From Certhia americana (taxonomy: Eukaryota; Chordata; Aves; Passeriformes; Certhiidae), in contig JAGMWU010000040.1 in assembly GCA_018697195.1 (NCBI GenBank), positions 310,001 to 374,000 of the forward strand: 64,000 bases of DNA, written 5' to 3'. The position numbers and the translations under genes are program-made. Below, one piece after another: positions 36,011 through 48,289 of this stretch; the first letter of the stretch is position 1, and the number at the start of each line of letters is the position of its first letter. The notes below the pieces were generated by a model. That model did not search any database and had not been told where the DNA came from. It saw nothing but the letters and a program-made list of their open reading frames with translations.

Positions 36011-38996
36011 GTGTCAAGAATTGTAGTCTAGGTAACTGCACAAAGACAGAACAGATGCATTGGGTTTGTTATTAATGGTTTCACGATAGCAGTGAGTATT
36101 TCTAAAATCTGTTTAAATTAAGCCGAGCAAGGTTCTTCCCTTAAATTGTCATTTAGCCTTCATTGACTTCGTATTATTCAGCCATCACTCTCTTTTGAGT
36201 GGAATTCTTCTCTTTCAGTACTGCCCTCCGTTTTTGATGTCATCATTAACTGCAAGGCCCTTGTACTTTTCAAAATGTTGTTTGATTGTTTTGTGATGCT
36301 TACCTTGTTTACAATATTAAGCAGCATTTGTTCCAATGAGTAAAGTTCCTGTTGTCTTTTTTAACATGCTAACTTATCGTGTAGCAGCATTTTATGAATG
36401 AAATTAAATGTGTTCGTCTCATGGGGCACAGGACCTAGAATTAGCAGGTGTTAGAAACTTATATTGAGTTGTGCCCTTTTTAGGAAAGAACCAGGACCAA
36501 GTCAGTGTAGAATCTGTAATTTCATTGTGTTTTGTCTACTGCTGTTTTATGCTGAGTAGGTAAAATATTTTTAGGGAAAAAAATGGATCATTAAGGAGTA
36601 AATCCTAAATATGTGTTTTGAGACTATACTTGAAGAGTAAATATGATTAGTGATTTTTTTTTCTTGAAAAACATGCTTTCTGCTTCTGATTTTCTTGAAA
36701 TTTAGGGAATTTTCAAACCAAAGCATCAAGAAAATACGATTTTGTTCTTTACTGTCTGTCAAAAAGGCTCTACTGGCTGCCAAAGTGAGGTCTGTCACAC
36801 CTGTAGGTGGGCAAGCTGACAGACAAGTACATTGTGTTTCTCTACAAATATGCATGAAATTGAGTCTCAGAAGGTTGTGTCACACCAGCCATCTACTCTG
36901 CCAGGGTGCTTTGTCCTTGTGTTCGGTGTGACTGTTGCAACCACAACCCTGAAGGCACATTCTGTCTTTATGCACTGAGGGGCTGATTTCGTAGACTTCC
37001 ATAGACATATTTGAATGCTGCATCATTTTGGTGGAAGGGGAGCAGCTGAAGATAAAGAATGTTTTGCAATTTATCCTTTTGACAATGTGGAATACTTCCA
37101 GAAGAATGAAGATTAAAACAATCAATGGAGACTCTCTTTAGTACAATAAAGTACTGAAACACTTTTTTTTCTTCTCAGAAATTGCTTCTTTATATTCCAG
37201 AAGTTTTCCCCTTCCCTTCCCCCACTTAAAAATTAATGGCTTGGTGATCTTTCTATGATACCCCTGTTCCAAGGCTTAGGTTTTACCCCTTCTCTGATGT
37301 TAGAATCTCTTTTCAGCATCTTTCTTGTGTTAGCCTCTGTGGAAAGAAAAAAAAGAAAGGGAGGAGCAGAGAAGGAAGGTAAGGGAGTAAAAGTATGAAG
37401 AAGTCAGGGAACCTGCAGACAGCAAATTTTTTTCCCTAAGGCTAACAAAATAACAGGGGGGCTCTGCATTTGTTCTGTTTAATTCATATGTGATTCTGTA
37501 ACATGGTGTTGTCCATTTATTAAGAAATGACATTCATATTGAGCCACATAATGTTACCCCACTGTGAAACCTGTATATTACCAAAGCTTATTTTTCTTAT
37601 TTCTATACTTCTATTTTGTCTTCAGATCTAGTCTGATGTTTAATTAAACATCTATTGATGCCACAGAACTCATTTAAGTCAGATAAATGGTGTGTTTTAT
37701 TCTTCCAGATCTGAAGGCCACTGACTTTGGAATTAAAAGAATTTTTCTGTTGTTTTTTGGGTTTTTCTTTTGTTTTGGTTTTGGTTTTTTTTTTTTTTTT
37801 TAATTTTTAAGTTTAAGTTTTCCAACTTTCCAAAGACTAAAGGCTTTTCCATCTTGGTTTTGCTGATGTTATGCTTTTTGTAACTATTTAGCATGTATGT
37901 AAACAAAGACAGATTCTACTCAGATGCCACAATTGGCTGAGCGTCCCATGCGGTGTTTTAATAATAGTTTTAACAGCAGTGCCTTTTTATCCCTGCAAGT
38001 CTTCTGTCCTACTGCTGTGTTTGTAAGAGGGGGAGCCCAAAAGAGAGAGTGAGAGAGAATTAGAGCAGTAATTCTGTGAGGCTTAGAATTAGCTTCCTGT
38101 GTTTTGTTCATACATTATTTGTCTTTAGAACTGTAACTGCTTGGAGAGTACAATAAACTTCGGGATTTATTTTTTATGTTACAAAATCAGAATGTTATCT
38201 GGGTTCTTTGGATCCTCCTAGGCTCTAAAAGAATGAGGGAAATTAGTTTCTGCATCACTTGGTCTACACAACTGACAATTTAGAAATAGATTTGTCTCTT
38301 AGTCTTTCAATAAATTAAGGCAGGACTCTGTACTTGGAAAACAAAAGAAGAACTGGTATTACTAAAATTCATTTTGTGGTTGTGGATAAATTTTTGGCAT
38401 GAGGAGGGGGAAGATAGGTAAGAAATACAACCCATGCACCTTTCTTGCCTCCAACACATTTGACTGAGATTTCAGGAATTGTTGTCACAATTCATTAGTG
38501 AACGTGTGAGGAAAGATAATGGGTGACTTGGCTGTCAGTTTCCAGTCTTTGTGTTCACTGGGCTGAAATCTGACCAGACTGGCAGAAGGATCTGAAATAA
38601 TTTTAACATCTAGAATTCCATAAATTTAAAAAAAAAAGAAAAAAATATATATCCCATTTTAGTCTTTTTTTTTTTTTTTTTTTTTTTTAAGTAAAGGAAA
38701 AATGTGTTGTCTCCTTCTTTTTAGCCAAATGGTTCCTAAGAGAAGTCTTACTTTTAATGGGATGATGGATATACTGAACAATCTGATGTGCCTTTGAAAC
38801 CAAGATATGGTGTTGCACTTGGTAGACAGAATAGGTTATTAATACCTCTAAATAAAGGCTCTAAATTTTGGGAAGGAGAGCTACCAGTTCTTCTCTGGTC
38901 TTAGTGGCAGGGACAAACAATGATCCCAAGCAATTTATCTGCTTTGTTTCCAGTGCCTGTCTGGAAAAAGAAGTTCTGTATTCCTTCCTGCCTGTT

Positions 38997-39030
38997 GTCC
39001 ATCCATCCATCCATCCATCCATCCATCCAT

Positions 39031-39066
<36 letters not shown>

Positions 39067-39105
39067 CCATCCATCCATCCATCCATCCATCCATCCATTC
39101 ATCCA
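38997..39105. repeat. (ATCC)n / (GGAT)n microsatellite
   Basis: About 27 tandem ATCC units run over roughly 109 bp, with only a G interruption near 39057 and a T interruption near 39099. It is open in several frames on both strands (reading IHPS repeats or MDGW repeats), which are artefacts of the tetranucleotide period. Its purity suggests it is young or still length-variable. Confidence 0.97.
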
Positions 39106-40149
39106 CGTGCTGTCATCCCTTTTGGTGTCAGAGCACCAAAATAAATTTCAAATTAAAGACTTCCACAGAGCTCTGACCCTGTTCAGAAGGTTACTTATGA
39201 GGGGAAGATGGCAAATCTTAGCAAGTTGTTTCTGCCAGCCTATAAATTGTTTTTCAAACATACCTCAGAAATGTCAGCATTATTCAGGTCTGCCTCAGTG
39301 TTTTGACCTTCAAAATTAAGAGCTAAATCACACGTAATTTTTCATATGGTTTGGTTTCAATGGTTCATGCAAGATGCTTGGCTCAATTAAATAGAGAATT
39401 AAATCATAATTAGTTCAGAGTTAAGGGAATCAATCTTATATTGTATTGGGCACCAGGAAGCTTCTAAGTGAGCAGTGTTCTTTTTCAACTACAAGGGAAA
39501 ATGAAAGGAAGACAAGTACAGATTCCCTTTGTTCTTATTTTAAAGAACAGGTAGATAAGATTTACATAAAGCAAGTAAGTAGTGAGAATAATAGTGAAAT
39601 AATTAATGATAGATTTACCTTGGGTGTTCAGTCAGCTGTAAGGCAAATACTTCTACTCAGAAACTTATAATTAAAAATAGCAATAATATACCAAATACCA
39701 AAGGGGTAGTCATGCTGGAAACATGTAATAAAAAAATATATATTCCATATCATAGCACTGACAGGAAAGAAGGATTAAAATTAAGAACCTTCTGCTTTGC
39801 TAAAGTGACATAGGTCTGTCTCACTACTTTAACAAAATATTGCACCAGTACTGATCCCATTTTGTTGAAATTATTTTTCTCTACACATTTCCCTTGCCAA
39901 TTTATAACAACCCATATAAATCCACCAGGTGATGCTCCAATTGTGTATTTGGTGTGAAGGTCTGACATGTATATTGGATTTCCAAATTTCAGAATCAGAA
40001 AAGAGTCCTAGTGAACATGAATCCATTTTGCCTGGGAATAAATTTTCGCTATGCGTAAATGAACTAGGCTGTGACACATCCTGCAAGCCAGTATTTTCTG
40101 GTAGACTAAAAACTCTAGGACTAATATTTCCTGGGGGTTTTTTGGTTGG

Positions 40150-40172
40150 TTTTTTTTTTTTTTTTTTTTTTT
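40150..40172. repeat. poly-T tract, 23 nt
   Basis: An uninterrupted T run after GGTTGG. Confidence 0.9.
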
Positions 40173-40841
40173 AAGTGGGATATATTAAAGTGCTTAAAAT
40201 GAATAGTAAGACTAGCTCATGAAAGTTTTACTCTTAGAAGACATTTGTGTAATATCTTTAATGGTGAAGAACATGGAGAATTCCTCATCCTGATGCCAGA
40301 GATTTTAGGATACAAGCAGATAGAAAGAAGCAGCAGTGATACATGCACTACTTCCTTCTTAAAAGCTTAAGTATTGTGCCTGTAGTTTTGAAGAATTTAA
40401 TTTGATTTCTGAGGAGGTTTATGTCTGAACTACTCTGTTTTATTATGTCTCAGTAGTTTGTGGTATTGATCGTTTAAGTAAATACTAAGTGATGCAAATG
40501 GAGGCTTTCTAAAACCTAACTCAACTATTTTTTATTTCTTAAAGATGAGTGTTTATCTTAGATTTTCAGTCCATTGTAAGAGCAGTCTGTCATGTGTTAT
40601 GCCCCTCCTCTGGTGACCAGTGAAATCCTAAATCTGATGAGCTAGTCCTCTGTGCAGTGGTGTAGAACCAAAGCGGGGGCGCTCGTTTCAGCTTCTCTGG
40701 ATACATTTATCCACAGAGTAAAAATTCCCACCCGCTTGGTAAAGAAAGGAACTGTTCAGTGAGATTTGGTTATATTTTTACTGAAAAGTGGTGACTTTGC
40801 TGTTGGTTCTAAGTAGAAAAGTTCGAAATCAATCAATGCAT

Positions 40842-40867
40842 CCCTCCCCTCCCCCCTCCCCCCCCCA
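40842..40867 (-). other. G-quadruplex-prone tract on the minus strand
   Basis: The plus strand has four C-runs of 3, 4, 6 and 9-10 bases separated by single T residues. The minus strand therefore has four G-runs with one-base loops, the arrangement that forms the most stable intramolecular G-quadruplexes. It stands alone in AT-rich DNA with no CpG island or recognisable promoter nearby. Confidence 0.75.
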
Positions 40868-42093
40868 GTCTTTCATTTTAGGTAGGATTTGACTTCTTAT
40901 TTTTCGATACCATTATAGCATATTTGGCTTTCACCATGGTTTTAAACAGTTCAGTTCTGGACAGAATTGCAAAGGAAGAATAGGTTTGGTTGAATATTGA
41001 GACTTGGATAAATCAGGTTCCTTATGTGATAGTGGGCACATTAATCCTGCCTTCTTAAATGTAGGCATTATCTCATTGACTAAGCAGAAGCTTTAGTAAT
41101 AGGTGCACTAATCTACGAGTGCTGGGTTGTATGACATGGAAAGCCATGACTGGCTCCAAAGGAGACCTTGGCACCTAAGGACTAGCAGGATGCTTGTGGG
41201 GAACACAACCATTGTGTTCTCAGACTTGAATTAAGTAGGTGTGAGTGGTGCTGAGCTCTGCAGGTTTTCCCAGCTCAGCCCTGTGTGAGGCTTTGTTGCA
41301 CGACAAGCACAAGTTCTTATGTTGCAAGAAAACTCTAAATATACCAACAATAACCACTGGATAACTTTAATTTTTGCCCACTGTGTTGCAGATGGAATGT
41401 ATTTATTTCTGTATCCCATTTGGAACAGCTCCATTAGCAGCTAAGTAATTTGCTTTTTATGTGTTTACTAGTCAGAATACTGCTGTGCTTTTAAAGCTGT
41501 CACTAACTGGAACAGTTGAACAGTATAATCATAGTGGGTTGATGGAATAAAAAATGAACAAAGTTTTGCTAGAATTAAGTACTCTTAACCATCTCTCTGG
41601 TCTTTGAACATAATAGGGTGATAAATGGGTTGTGTGAAAGTGTTACATTACAGAGGATAAACAATATTCCATGAAAAATTTCTCACTTCTGATTTGAAGT
41701 GAGATCTGAAGTGATTTGTGATACCTGTATTGATCTCTATCCCAAAAACATAACAGCTATTTTCTGTGAGTTTTCTTTGAAAATCAATACTAACAGCTTT
41801 CTGAAGAGTTCAAATCAGATGAGAAATTTTTGTATGTTGTGACTTGCCTTTTGTTTTCTAGTTAATGTTATTTGCACCAAATTGAAAAGATTAAAAAATG
41901 GGTGGTTCGTGTCACAGATAGTTTTCCTATCTCTATTACAAGGCATAAATTACTTTTTTATTTCTTTTCTCTCCATTGTTTAAGCGAATGGACCTCTTCA
42001 CACATGGTTAGAAATGAGATCTGAAGGTTTTATTAAACAAAATGAGGTGTAGTGAACTCACCCACAACACTTTATGATTAGATGGGATGCTTC

Positions 42094-42113
42094 TTTTTTT
42101 TTTTTTTTTTTTT
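42094..42113. repeat. poly-T tract, 20 nt
   Basis: An uninterrupted T run followed by AAATGGGAAAT. Confidence 0.9.
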
Positions 42114-45100
42114 AAATGGGAAATCTTCACACAATGTCCGTAATTATAAAGAACTGAGAGAAGTATTAAAATGTTTTAAAAATGCACCTTTCCTTACCAC
42201 ATAAATTTTGACCACTGGCCCTTCTGAAAATCTGGTTCTTTAGTTTGGTGAAAGCTGCCTATATGCTGCAGAGGAAAAAGGGAATGATGTCCCCAGGATA
42301 TAAACAAGCTTTACTGCAAGTTCTTCAAGAGGACAATAATGGTGAACAATTCTGGACACTGGAGAAATATGTTTTATTGTAAAGTACCTTGTGACTTGCA
42401 AACAGTGTGATTTGCAGAAGAAATCCCAAATGTGTGCCTGTAAACTCTTGGACTTCTACAGATTTTGATCTTTTCTATGACAAAAATACACAAATTTGCC
42501 TCTGAGATCATAAATGTTAAAACTTCTTGTATTAGTCTGCTGCTACAACAGTTTTAAGCACATACACACCTTTTTGATGTGATTCATTTAAAAATTAAAG
42601 GCCTCAAATATGTTATCATCTAGAAGACACATTCATTCTCCACAGTCAGATCCAGGTAAATACCAATATACTCTTTCCTTTTTTGTAGCCACACATATCT
42701 TGATATTCCTGACTGTATGCCCTGACATGGCAGAAATAACCAAATCTTAGAGAAGAGAAAACAGGTAACGGAAGGTATGAAAGTAAAGGAGGATTCTTCA
42801 TGGTGAGAAGGACTTGATTTTTCCCAACTAAAGACAGAAAAATAATAGCAGGCAATGAAGCCTCGGCTGAAACTGAAGACAAGAAAAATTCAGGGGAAGC
42901 TGTGGAAAAGATAAAAGTATAGTGGATGTGCCAGTCATGTATTGAAGATTTCTGAAGAGAAGGTGTGATTATTTCAGCCTCCAGAATGGTTCCTTGAGAC
43001 ACTTAGAAACAAAAAGATGTTCGTAAAATCAAATAGACATTAGAACAAAAACCCCTCAATTTTTGTAGAAAGAAAAAAAAAAAAAAAAATAGAAGAAAGG
43101 TGAAGTGTTTGAATGCTTTCAAAATGTTGTGAGAGATGGCAGGTCTTTAAATATTTTTTCTCAAGTCAAAGATAGTTTTAAGGTAGTAAACTTACTGTAT
43201 GCTCTTAGAAGCATTTAAGGCATTCCTGAAATATACTTTCAAAAAAAGGTTATTCTTCCTTGTTTCATAATTGGAGGGGGGAACACCCCACCCTCCCCTA
43301 TCTTCTCTCAAATTTCTTGAACTTTGATATGGCTTATCTGAGAGTGTAGTAAGGATTTCTTGTCTACCTTTTTTAGTTTCTTCTGAGAGGGAAAAAAAGT
43401 ACTCTTGGTATTGAAAATCCAGTTTTTTAGTTTTAATTTTCTTTTTAGTGTCATCTTACTGTCTGAAATTATTCAGAATACTTCTGAATAATTTTGCTGC
43501 TTTCTTTCTACTTCTGTTTCCCACAAATTTAATCAGTCACATTATATGTCTTGGACTTACTTTTTATCCTGGTATTTGATATCCTATCATTCATTTTTGT
43601 TAGCCCACTCTTTTTACAATTATTAAGACCTGTATACATTAAAAATGTCACTCAGCTTTTCAGATAAGTTTGTGTTGTGCTTCTGCCTCTTAGTGTTTTG
43701 TTTAAACTGCTCATACCTTTTCAGTCTCATATTTCCAACCTTGAGCTCAGCTAAAGTGTTGTTGGAATTGCAAATTCATTCATATTTCAAACTCCTGTTT
43801 AAGACTACATCCCTAGAGCTATGAAGTTTTGTTAAATGTCACAGCTCCAGCTTATGTTTTATTGTACTTAATTAGGACTCCAAGTACTGTGTTTTGTTGA
43901 TGTTTTTAAGTCTGAATGATAACAAGAAAAAAATATTTTGCTCTGGAACTTTGCTGCTAATAAGCTGGAGAATATCAGTCTTCTGCACTGCATGTACCGA
44001 AGTTTTTTAAATTTCTTTATTAATGAACATTAATTAGGTATTAACTGAGCCATAACATTATTGCCAGTTTAATGCATGTCTTAATAGACATACTAGGAAA
44101 ACTGTGCCATATGCTGAATTATTCAGATTTTTTTCAGCCAATGAATGCAGAGATATGTATTTTTTATACTTAGAGTGAATATTACTTCTGAGAACACTGT
44201 GATTAATTTAAAACTGAAATTTAAATTGTAGTTCACTTTCTAGTTCTGAGTGTTCAGCATTCACAAAAACCAAGAATAAAGTTCATCGCCTTCAGTTAAA
44301 AAACCCCTCTGAAGTTCCAGATTTCAATGTTTTTCGTGTGTGGAAGAATACTGTCTAACTGAAGGACTTTAATATGGAGTCCTGGTGGAAAAAGCTCTGA
44401 CAGTTACTAAAGAGCTGTTTTCCTTCAGTGTCACTTAAAAATGAATTTTGGAGCGCAGCTGCTGTCATTATACCAGACACAGCAGTATAAGAAGTCAATT
44501 ATTAAAGTTAGGTTCTCTCAACTTGTGTGTGTCTTCCAATTGACACACATGTGAGCCCTGATACAAGCTGGGCTCTTTCTGTGGGCTCCTTGTGAAAGCT
44601 TGTTCTCATTTTCAGTAATTTCTGACACTATACACATGGAGTTTGGACAGCATCATGAGGAGAACTTGGTCAATGGATGGCATCAGAAAAAAAGAACTAG
44701 AGCACCGGTTTATCTTGTAGGAAGCATTCCTCTCTAAAAAGGTGTTTCTTTGATTTAATTTGATTGTGTAAGCTGATGAAGTAGTTCTACTTCACAAAAT
44801 ATTCATCATTGGACAGGACAAGAAAGAGCACAATATATGGATGTATGTATAAACACCTATGTCCAAGGACAATACATTTTATGTATTCCAAATAGTGGTT
44901 TTGGAATTATCTATCAGCATTGTAATGAGGTGTTTTGGTACATTGAGGGAGGTCTTACTATGGATGCTTTGAATCCTCTTTATTTATTATACCTCAGGAT
45001 TTGAGTTCTGTTCCATCTTATTCTAAGAACCAAAGCATTATTCCTTTTTATTTTTAATAGGAAAACTGGCCAGTTCTAGATTCAAAGTTAGATTGTACAG

Positions 45101-45484
45101 CATATCAGGACTTCTCTTCAGAGCTTTTTTGTGACTGATCCTCAGCACACCCTGTGCATTCAAATAGGAGTGCTGGATAACAAATATCAGCATTCAAAAG
45201 GATAAAAAAGCAAGAGATTGAAAAGAACCTTTGTAGTAGTAGTTTCAGATCATGCTTTCTTTCTTTGGCATGAATGGTATTGCTGCAACTTCCCACTGCT
45301 CCTCTGCCACTTAGGTTAAATCTAGCAAGTAAAGGATAAGGCAGGTGACGATGGGCAGTGTTTACTCTCAGATGATTTAAATTCAATTCATGATAAAATC
45401 AGAAAAATGGTGGGTTTTTTCTCACAAGGATTTTCTAAAAGTGGATCATTATAGTTCATAATGGTACTCAGGTGCAGTTGCATG

Positions 45485-45540
45485 TAGGTAAAGCTTTATA
45501 TAGCTTTATTTTATTTACCTTATATAGGTAAAGCCTTATA
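45485..45540. repeat. 16-bp direct repeat, 40 bp apart
   Basis: TAGGTAAAGCTTTATA at 45485-45500 and TAGGTAAAGCCTTATA at 45525-45540 differ at one position. The AT-rich sequence between them contains an inverted AGGTAAA. This is probably a local duplication. Confidence 0.7.
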
Positions 45541-47591
45541 AAACAAGGGCCTTGTTGCCCTTGTGAAATCATGGCTCAGGCCTGCTACTTGGGCTAAGTA
45601 GAAGGGAACTGTGGGAGAGTGACTCTGCTGGGATAGGGGTAGAGAGCTGTGCTGCATGACTTCCGTGTGTCCATGTCCTGGTGTGTGGCGCTTGGGTGAC
45701 CTGGGCTTGTGTGCCTTAAAACTCTGCAAACGGATAACCAGCTAACTGCTTAAAAAGGTTTGGTTTGTGCAAAAAAGGGGTCTACTTTACACTGCCTGGG
45801 GACTCTGTGTCAGTTTGCTTTGTACAAGGTGCTAGTTTGTGTTTGCCATAAATGCATCTTCCATAGTTTCACTTCCCTCTCACTTTGAGAAATCCTGCTG
45901 TTGAAATTTAAAATAAGATATTTGTGCTCCTCTTATTTCTGATGAAAATATCTGTGATCTGATCTAGCACCCCTTGAAGAAGAGCAGTTTTGAAAGGATT
46001 CTAGTGGATTTTTGTGATTGTATTCCAGCACCAAATAAGACAAACACGGTATTTTTGTTTGGTTTGTTTATTTATGACAATCAGAATTAGAAGTTTATCT
46101 TTTGTTTAGGAAAAATTAAACATGAGATGAAAAATTACAAGTGTATCTGTCTGAGTATCTCAACTAGTTTCATGCCTTTATTAGGAAGAGAGTTTAAAGC
46201 TATTTTTGGTAAACACTACCCTTAAAAATTTTAAATGAGTTCTTTGCCACTGAACATCTTACAGGCAATTCTGTCCAAAATTTATAATTTTGCCTTTTGT
46301 GATACTCAGTTACTGACAATGCATGGGTTCTGGTATCTGTTAAGGAATTAAGGGAAGAAATAGCCATCTATTTAGTGTAGTTTAATATCATCAAGTAGAA
46401 ATTTTGATTTTCCCTTGCTTAGGGACTTTTTTTCCAGTGAAACCACCAAATCTGTTTAGTCTTGGGCAAAAATAGACTGTACTGTCCCTAATGCTTTGAC
46501 CTAGCTTGAAAAGAAAGAGACTTTGTGCTTTCTTTAAGGGATGGCGCTCCCACAAGTTATTGCAATGCAGCATAGGATTTTATTTGTTCTACAAACCTAT
46601 ATTGTCTATTGGAAAATATCTCCTGTTGTTTGGTGGTGATAAAACAAAACAAACAAAGAAACAAGTCAGATTTACAGAGGTGGAATTTTTTTATAGAGTA
46701 TAATGAGAGTCTTCAAATTTTGGTTCCTAAAATTAGGTGTCTGCTTGAGGTTTACCAAATGAGATTCAGAGCTCAAATGCCTGATTCTATTGCGTTTCAA
46801 TAGATATGTCAAGCTGCACTGAAAATATCACCAATAGAAAAATATTTGTGTGAGAGGAGAAATGTTTGCATGTGGTGAAAATATGCACCTAAATATTGAG
46901 CCTCTAGAGAAATTATTCAGTAATGTCGAATTGGTTTAATATCTGTAAAGGTGTTTTAAGAGGAAAGAAATATTTAGTAATGTTTACTATGTGGCTGAAA
47001 TTAAAAAATTATAATTAAAGAGTGATAAGTTTGAATTGCTGACTAAAATTTTAATTTTGAAGAGACATAAAAATATTTGGAAAATTTTAGAAATATGCTC
47101 TTTAGTATCTGTTATCCTATCCAGTTTAATGTTAATTCTGGCTTATTGAGATGGCCGAACAAACTAGAAACTCACTGGCCCATTACATTAATTTGGATTT
47201 TATTAATGATGAAAATATTATATGGTTGTTCACTACACTAGTAATCTATATGGCCTGGTGGTGTATGCAAAAATTAACAATTTTATGCTGCTAAGATCTA
47301 TAGTCATTCTGGTGGGTCTGATGAATAATTACAAATTCCCATGAAGTACATCAGCTCTGCCTAGCTGCTGCTATATAAACAATCTTCTGCTAACCACAGA
47401 CACCTCATTGGGTGTGAAAGTGCAGTAAAGGGTAAGGCAGAAAAATAATTATGGCATTCGTCTAATCTTGAGAGGCTATGCAGATGGATATACAGATGTG
47501 TGAAGACAGATTGTCTTTTCATCATGTGGGTTAATCTCCTGAGTAGGTAGTAATTTCTGACAAGGGTTAAAAGTTGTCCCAAGTCTGTCCC

Positions 47592-48289
47592 TGTCATGGT
47601 TTCAACGACAGGTGTCTGCTAAGGAAGGCAGGAGCCTCTCTTGGAATGGAGAATGTAAACCCCCTTCTTCCAAATTATTATAACTTTGAAATTAAGGGAC
47701 TCTTAGGCAAATATATGGGAATAGGAATAACAGTTCTTAGTTAGGGGAACTAAAATAAACAATGAAACAAAAACACATGCAGTAAGACAAACAAAACTCA
47801 CTGACAGTCAGGATACAACCTGACACCCTGTGGGTCAGGGTGTCGGTGGCAGTGCCATTCAATGGTGGCTGCAGTCCCAGTGGCAGATGTGGCTCTGTTG
47901 CAGTGATGCTCTTGTAGAAAAGTGGAGTTTTTCACGGAAGGTCCAGTGGTGATAGATGGGCCTGGTCTTCCTCTGAGAATCCAGTGGAAAAGGCTGCCTT
48001 GGTATTCCAACTCCCAGATTTTTATCCAGGTAGGAATACTTGGCTTCTCTCCCTGGATGGAGCATTTCCCAATGGGATGATGGAATTCTATCAGTGAGAC
48101 TCAATGGCCCATTAGCAGAAGATCTCTCCCTGGAGGGAGGCTGGGTTGTGGAAGAGATAAGAAAACTGCCCCAGCAGGTTTCTTGAGAGTTGCCCATTGG
48201 CAGACAATTACACCACCCCATACCCCAGTTCCATCAGATGGTGACAGAATACAGAGTTTTGGTTACATTTTGCACTGCAACCCATGACA
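47592..48289 (-). mobile_element. solo LTR of an avian endogenous retrovirus, copy 2
   Basis: The plus strand begins TGTCATGGTTTC and ends AACCCATGACA, giving perfect TG...CA ends within a 9-bp inverted repeat (TGTCATGG / CCATGACA). It is flanked by an imperfect 5-bp duplication, GTCCC (47587-47591) and GTTCC (48290-48294). It is co-linear with the copy at 18644-19427 and in the same minus orientation. The TATA-like GATAAAAATC is kept at 48017-48026, but the AATAAA signal of copy 1 reads AACTAA here (47737-47742), so this copy has probably lost efficient poly(A) signalling. At about 698 bp it lacks the CA and A-rich expansions of copy 1. No internal retroviral sequence adjoins. The 120-codon minus-strand frame inside is a by-product. 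Confidence 0.87.

Larger units (their letters stand above)
24231..38996. other. long unique AT-rich noncoding block, no gene seen
   Basis: Nearly 15 kb hold no recognised interspersed repeat apart from simple tracts. Besides those listed separately there is a T/G-rich tract at 37750-37802 and a T24 tract at 38665-38688. Open frames are all around 100 codons or less and have no domain. Several segments with regulatory-like texture are listed separately. It could be gene desert or intron; no exon could be supported. Confidence 0.5.
39106..47591. other. unique AT-rich noncoding DNA, no gene seen
   Basis: No recognised interspersed repeat. It holds poly-T tracts at 40150-40172 and 42094-42113, a poly-A at 43074-43089, a C-rich tract at 40842-40867 and a small direct repeat at 45485-45540. 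The longest frame, 118 codons on the minus strand at 42646-43002, has no domain signature and is not called. Confidence 0.5.

Noticed and set aside
38861..39176. Open frames reading MDGW repeats or IHPS repeats as repeat proteins
   Set aside because: They are translations of the (ATCC)n microsatellite, open in several frames on both strands; no coding support.
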